Assembly (NCBI GenBank): GCA_965261585.1
Contig: CBDHDN010000004.1
Location: 1 to 27,446 of the forward strand
DNA: 27,446 nt
Reading direction: 5' to 3'
From: CBDHDN01 sp965261585
Lineage (GTDB): Bacteria > Pseudomonadota > Alphaproteobacteria > UBA6615
The translations under genes and the position numbers were made by a program. Shown here piece by piece: positions 24,882-27,446 of the stretch. Position 1 is the first letter of the stretch, and every line of letters starts with the position of its first letter. Under the pieces are notes generated by a model. The model saw nothing but the letters and a program-made list of their open reading frames with translations, had not been told where the DNA came from and ran no database searches.

Positions 24882-25609
24882 GCATCGTCATCTTCGCCGG
24901 ACCGACGATCGAGCGGCCGGCCGCCGAGCGGGCGCTCGATGCGACCTATCTGCCGCCGGTCTCCGAGGGCGACGTCTATCGCGCCACGCTCGATGGGCCG
25001 CAATGCATCGGCATAATCGACGGCTATTTCGAGAACGTGCCCGCGGTCTGGCACAAGGAGATCCTGCACGCGTTGGGCCGGGGCATCCACGTCTTCGGCA
25101 GCGCCAGCATGGGTGCCCTGCGCGCGGCCGAGCTGGCGCCGTTCGGCATGACTGGCGTCGGCGCCGTATTTCAGGCCTATCTGGACGGACATCTGGAGGA
25201 TGACGACGAGGTTGCGGTCATTCATGGCCCGGCCGAGCTGGGCTATCCGCAGCTGTCCGAGGCCATGGTCAACATCCGGCGAACGCTGTCCGACGCACTG
25301 GCGGACGGCGTCATCGACAACGCCTGCCGCGAGCAGTTGGAAAGCCTGGCCAAGGATCTGCCCTACCCCGAACGCCGCTATGCGACGGTGCTCAAGCAAG
25401 GCTACGAATCCGGCCTGGCGGGCGCCGCGTTGCGCCGTCTCAAGGCGTGGCTGCCCAACGGGCGTGTCGATCAGACGCGCGAGGACGCGCTGGCGATGTT
25501 GCGCACGATCCGCCGCCGCGCCGCTGCCGGTTGGGCGGCGAAATCGGTCGACTTCCACTTCGAGCACACGACGCTCTGGCGCCAGGCCGTGGCCCGCGCC
25601 GCGGCGTAG
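24878..25609 (+). CDS. TfuA-like protein, partner of YcaO
   Basis: This is a 243-residue TfuA-family protein, named after the trifolitoxin locus. Family stretches are IVIFAGPTI at the N-terminus, IGIIDGYFENVPAVWHKEIL (44-63) and the invariant GSASMGALRAAEL (74-86). TfuA proteins act with YcaO in thioamide formation, probably recruiting or activating the sulfur donor. The ATG overlaps the ycaO stop (ATGA), so the two are translationally coupled and probably made in equal amounts. It is an intact single frame of normal length. No E1-like/ocin-ThiF, dehydrogenase, protease or transporter gene accompanies it in the window. Confidence 0.93.
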   Translation: MSIVIFAGPTIERPAAERALDATYLPPVSEGDVYRATLDGPQCIGIIDGYFENVPAVWHKEILHALGRGIHVFGSASMGALRAAELAPFGMTGVGAVFQAYLDGHLEDDDEVAVIHGPAELGYPQLSEAMVNIRRTLSDALADGVIDNACREQLESLAKDLPYPERRYATVLKQGYESGLAGAALRRLKAWLPNGRVDQTREDALAMLRTIRRRAAAGWAAKSVDFHFEHTTLWRQAVARAAA

Positions 25610-25720
25610 GGTGTTCCTTGACGAGATTTTGCGGTTGGCGTGCGTGCCGAAAAGCACACTCTACCCATACGGCCGATGTCCTAGTATTGCTGGTTGATAC
25701 GGACCGCGAGGGGCAAGCCG

Positions 25721-26428
25721 ATGAGTGCGGATCCGCCATCCCTGGACATGAAGCTGCTGGCCGCGAATCGCGTGCTGGAGGTCCTTGAGCCCGCCGCGTT
25801 GCAGGAATTGGTGGGCCTCGGCAAGGTGGTCCACTTTGAAGCCGGCACGGTGATTTTCGACAAGGGCAGCCCGGGCGATTGCCTTTACGTCCTGCTCGGC
25901 GGCCGCGTCGGCATCAAGACCATGTCCCCCGACGGGCAGGAGATTTTTCTCAACATTCTCGAGGCCGGCGACATCCTGGGCGAGATCGCGATGCTCGACG
26001 GCCGCAGGCGCACCGCCGGTGCGTCGGTCATGCAGCCGGCCGACCTGCTGCGCATCGATCGGACCGAATTCATGCCGTTTCTCGAGCGGCATCCGAAACT
26101 CTGCATCCGGCTGATGGGCCTCTTGTGCCAGCGTCTGCGCTGGACCAGCGAGATCATCGAAAGCACGATCTTTCTCGACATACCGCGCCGCCTCGCCAAA
26201 CGCCTGCTGTCGTTGATCGACGAATACGGCCGGCCCGACAACGGTGCCGTCAAGCTGGACATCAAGCTCTACCAGGAGGACTTGGCAGACATGCTCGGCG
26301 CGACCCGTGAAAGCGTGAGCAAGGCCGTCGGCGCGCTGGAGGAGAAGGGCGCCATTGCCTACAAGCGTGGTGCCATCACGATCCTCGACCCGTCAATCCT
26401 CAAGGCCCTTGTCGTGGGCTCCGGCTAG
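25721..26428 (+). CDS. CRP/FNR-family transcriptional regulator
   Basis: This is a 235-residue regulator. The cyclic-nucleotide-binding domain spans about residues 20-125, with FDKGSPGDCLYVLLGGRVGI and the phosphate-binding cassette GEIAMLDGRRRTA (87-99). The Arg-Thr pair fits true cNMP binding, and the four cysteines of FNR are absent. The winged helix is at 184-211 (YQEDLADMLGATRESVSKAVGALEEKG). The ATG at 25721 follows GAGGGG; an in-frame start at 25694 has weaker support. It lies 111 bases after tfuA, with a GTGC-N6-GCAC inverted repeat in between. Its 3' end overlaps the convergent ureG by 36 bases. The site at 23027 is its most obvious candidate target. Confidence 0.9.
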   Translation: MSADPPSLDMKLLAANRVLEVLEPAALQELVGLGKVVHFEAGTVIFDKGSPGDCLYVLLGGRVGIKTMSPDGQEIFLNILEAGDILGEIAMLDGRRRTAGASVMQPADLLRIDRTEFMPFLERHPKLCIRLMGLLCQRLRWTSEIIESTIFLDIPRRLAKRLLSLIDEYGRPDNGAVKLDIKLYQEDLADMLGATRESVSKAVGALEEKGAIAYKRGAITILDPSILKALVVGSG

Positions 26429-27025
26429 GCTGCCGGTAACGCGGATGAAGTCGACGATCCGCTCGACGCCCTCGCCGGTCTTCAGATTGCTGAACACGAA
26501 CGGCCGGTCGCCGCGCATGCGTCGCGCGTCGCGGTCCATCACCGCGAGGCTGGCCCCGACGAGGGGCGCCAGGTCGATCTTGTTGATCACGAGCAGGTCC
26601 GAACGGGTAATTCCGGGGCCGCCCTTGCGCGGGATCTTGTCGCCGGCAGCGACGTCTATGACGTAGACCGTGATGTCCGCCAACTCCGGCGAGAACGTCG
26701 CCGCCAGATTGTCGCCGCCGGATTCGATGAGCACCATGTCCAGCGCCGGATAACGCCGGTTCAGATCGGCGATCGCGGCGAGATTGATCGACGCGTCCTC
26801 GCGGATTGCCGTGTGCGGACAGCCGCCGGTCTCGACGCCGACGATGCGCGCCGCCGGCAGCGCCCCGACCCGCGTCAGGAACTCGGCATCCTCGCGCGTA
26901 TAGATGTCGTTGGTCACGGCCGCGATGTCGTAGTCGCCGCTGAGGCTGCCGCACAGCGCGGCCATCAGCGCCGTCTTGCCGCTGCCGACGGGCCCGCCGA
27001 TGCCGACGCGCAGCGGGCCGGTCAT
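26393..27025 (-). CDS. ureG: urease accessory GTPase UreG
   Basis: This is a 210-residue SIMIBI-class GTPase that delivers nickel to urease with UreE, UreF and UreH/D. The P-loop GGPVGSGKT is at 10-18, the nickel-binding Cys69-Pro70-His71 lies in VETGGCPHTA, the LIESGGDNLAATF and VIDVAAGDKIPRKGGPGI switch regions are intact, and NKIDLAP gives guanine recognition. The ATG overlaps the ureF stop (ATGA), so they form an operon running on to the left strand end. Its last 36 bases overlap the end of the CRP-like gene on the opposite strand. Confidence 0.97.
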   Translation of the reverse strand: MTGPLRVGIGGPVGSGKTALMAALCGSLSGDYDIAAVTNDIYTREDAEFLTRVGALPAARIVGVETGGCPHTAIREDASINLAAIADLNRRYPALDMVLIESGGDNLAATFSPELADITVYVIDVAAGDKIPRKGGPGITRSDLLVINKIDLAPLVGASLAVMDRDARRMRGDRPFVFSNLKTGEGVERIVDFIRVTGSLAGAHDKGLED

Positions 27026-27446
27026 GAGCGGAACAGCCGCGTGTACTGGACCTCGTGCCGCATCGACGTCCAGTCGACCATCGGCGTTGCCGCACCGATG
27101 TCGTCGAACGGCCGGGCCTGCGCGGCGGCGACGGCCGCCTCGACGACCGGCTCCAATCCGGCGATGGCGATCTGGCCGTCGGTCTGGCCCAGCGGGACAA
27201 GCCGGACGCCGGCCGAAACGAGGTTGGCGGCAGCCGCGTGCAGAAACGCTGCGAGGGCGTCCGGCAATCTCACCTCATGTGCAGCGGCAGTGATGGCCAC
27301 CGCCACGGCATAGACCACCGGTTGCTCGGCCCCCAGGCGCCGCCGCCAGGCCGCGAGGCGCGGCGTCGCCCAGGCCCGTTCGACGGCGGCCATGAAGGCT
27401 TGCCCCTGCGCCTCGCTTTCCAACGCCAATTCGGCCGTGCCGCGCA
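27022..27446 (-). CDS. ureF: urease accessory protein UreF (C-terminal part, cut by window)
   Basis: These are the C-terminal roughly 140 residues of UreF. The gene continues past the window end: the frame stays open through TAELALESEAQGQAF to base 27446. Family features are LESEAQGQAF, QPVVYAVAVA, LHAAAANLVSAGVRLVPLGQTDGQ and the ending DWTSMRHEVQYTRLFRS, which is characteristic of UreF tails. UreF is the all-helical scaffold that forms the UreGFD/H complex for nickel insertion. The stop overlaps the ureG start by 4 bases. Confidence 0.95.
   Translation of the reverse strand, partial: RGTAELALESEAQGQAFMAAVERAWATPRLAAWRRRLGAEQPVVYAVAVAITAAAHEVRLPDALAAFLHAAAANLVSAGVRLVPLGQTDGQIAIAGLEPVVEAAVAAAQARPFDDIGAATPMVDWTSMRHEVQYTRLFRS

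Noticed and set aside
23605..25609. Classical thiazole/oxazole (TOMM) cluster
   Set aside because: There is no dehydrogenase and no E1-like partner, and the repeat core has no Cys or Thr. The TfuA partner points to thioamidation instead.

Overview
This is a GC-rich, mostly gene-dense bacterial window. Codon use, Shine-Dalgarno sites and the gene families present suggest an environmental alphaproteobacterium (Rhodospirillales- or Rhizobiales-like). That placement is inferred from gene content, because there is no rRNA or other marker gene. I saw no tRNA, rRNA or CRISPR array.

Region 1 (37-6399, minus strand) is a catabolic operon read right to left: an AtzG-like small subunit, an AtzE-like amidase (frameshifted here), an N-carbamoylsarcosine amidase homologue, then HyuA and HyuB of the N-methylhydantoinase / 5-oxoprolinase superfamily. 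HyuAB plus the carbamoylsarcosine amidase fit the N-methylhydantoin to N-carbamoylsarcosine to sarcosine branch of creatinine breakdown. A large hairpin separates the amidases from hyuAB.

Region 2 (6629-12891) is general metabolism: an MDR-family oxidoreductase, an IS630-type insertion sequence, a VOC protein, a DapA-like aldolase, a DUF72 protein (frameshifted), an SMP-30 lactonase-like protein and a DUF3105 exported protein.

Region 3 (12979-16152) is an ECF sigma factor / membrane anti-sigma-like / periplasmic metal-sensor-like / kelch-propeller operon. A 122-bp MITE-like element supplies the stop codon of its last gene, and a degenerate duplication lies over its 5' end.

Region 4 (16151-19380) holds two adjacent insertion sequences. 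One is IS1380-like, with a CTAG target duplication and a frameshifted transposase. The other is ISNCY/IS1202-like, with a 17-bp target duplication.

Region 5 (19537-26428, plus strand) is the most interesting part. A class III cyclase-ATPase-TPR regulator is followed by a putative RiPP cluster. The cluster has a 133-residue precursor with five tandem copies of DYASALPNVDPG, a YcaO enzyme (one frameshift at a C6 tract), a TfuA partner translationally coupled to it, and a CRP-family regulator. A perfect TGTGA-N6-TCACA site lies 75 bp upstream of the precursor start. Together these suggest a thioamide-type (YcaO-TfuA) multi-core peptide under cAMP-CRP-like control.

Region 6 (26393-27446, minus strand) holds the urease accessory genes ureG and ureF; ureF runs off the window.

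Five otherwise well-conserved genes carry a one-base frame break. This suggests sequencing or assembly indels rather than five independent pseudogenes, so these are annotated as single frameshifted CDSs.
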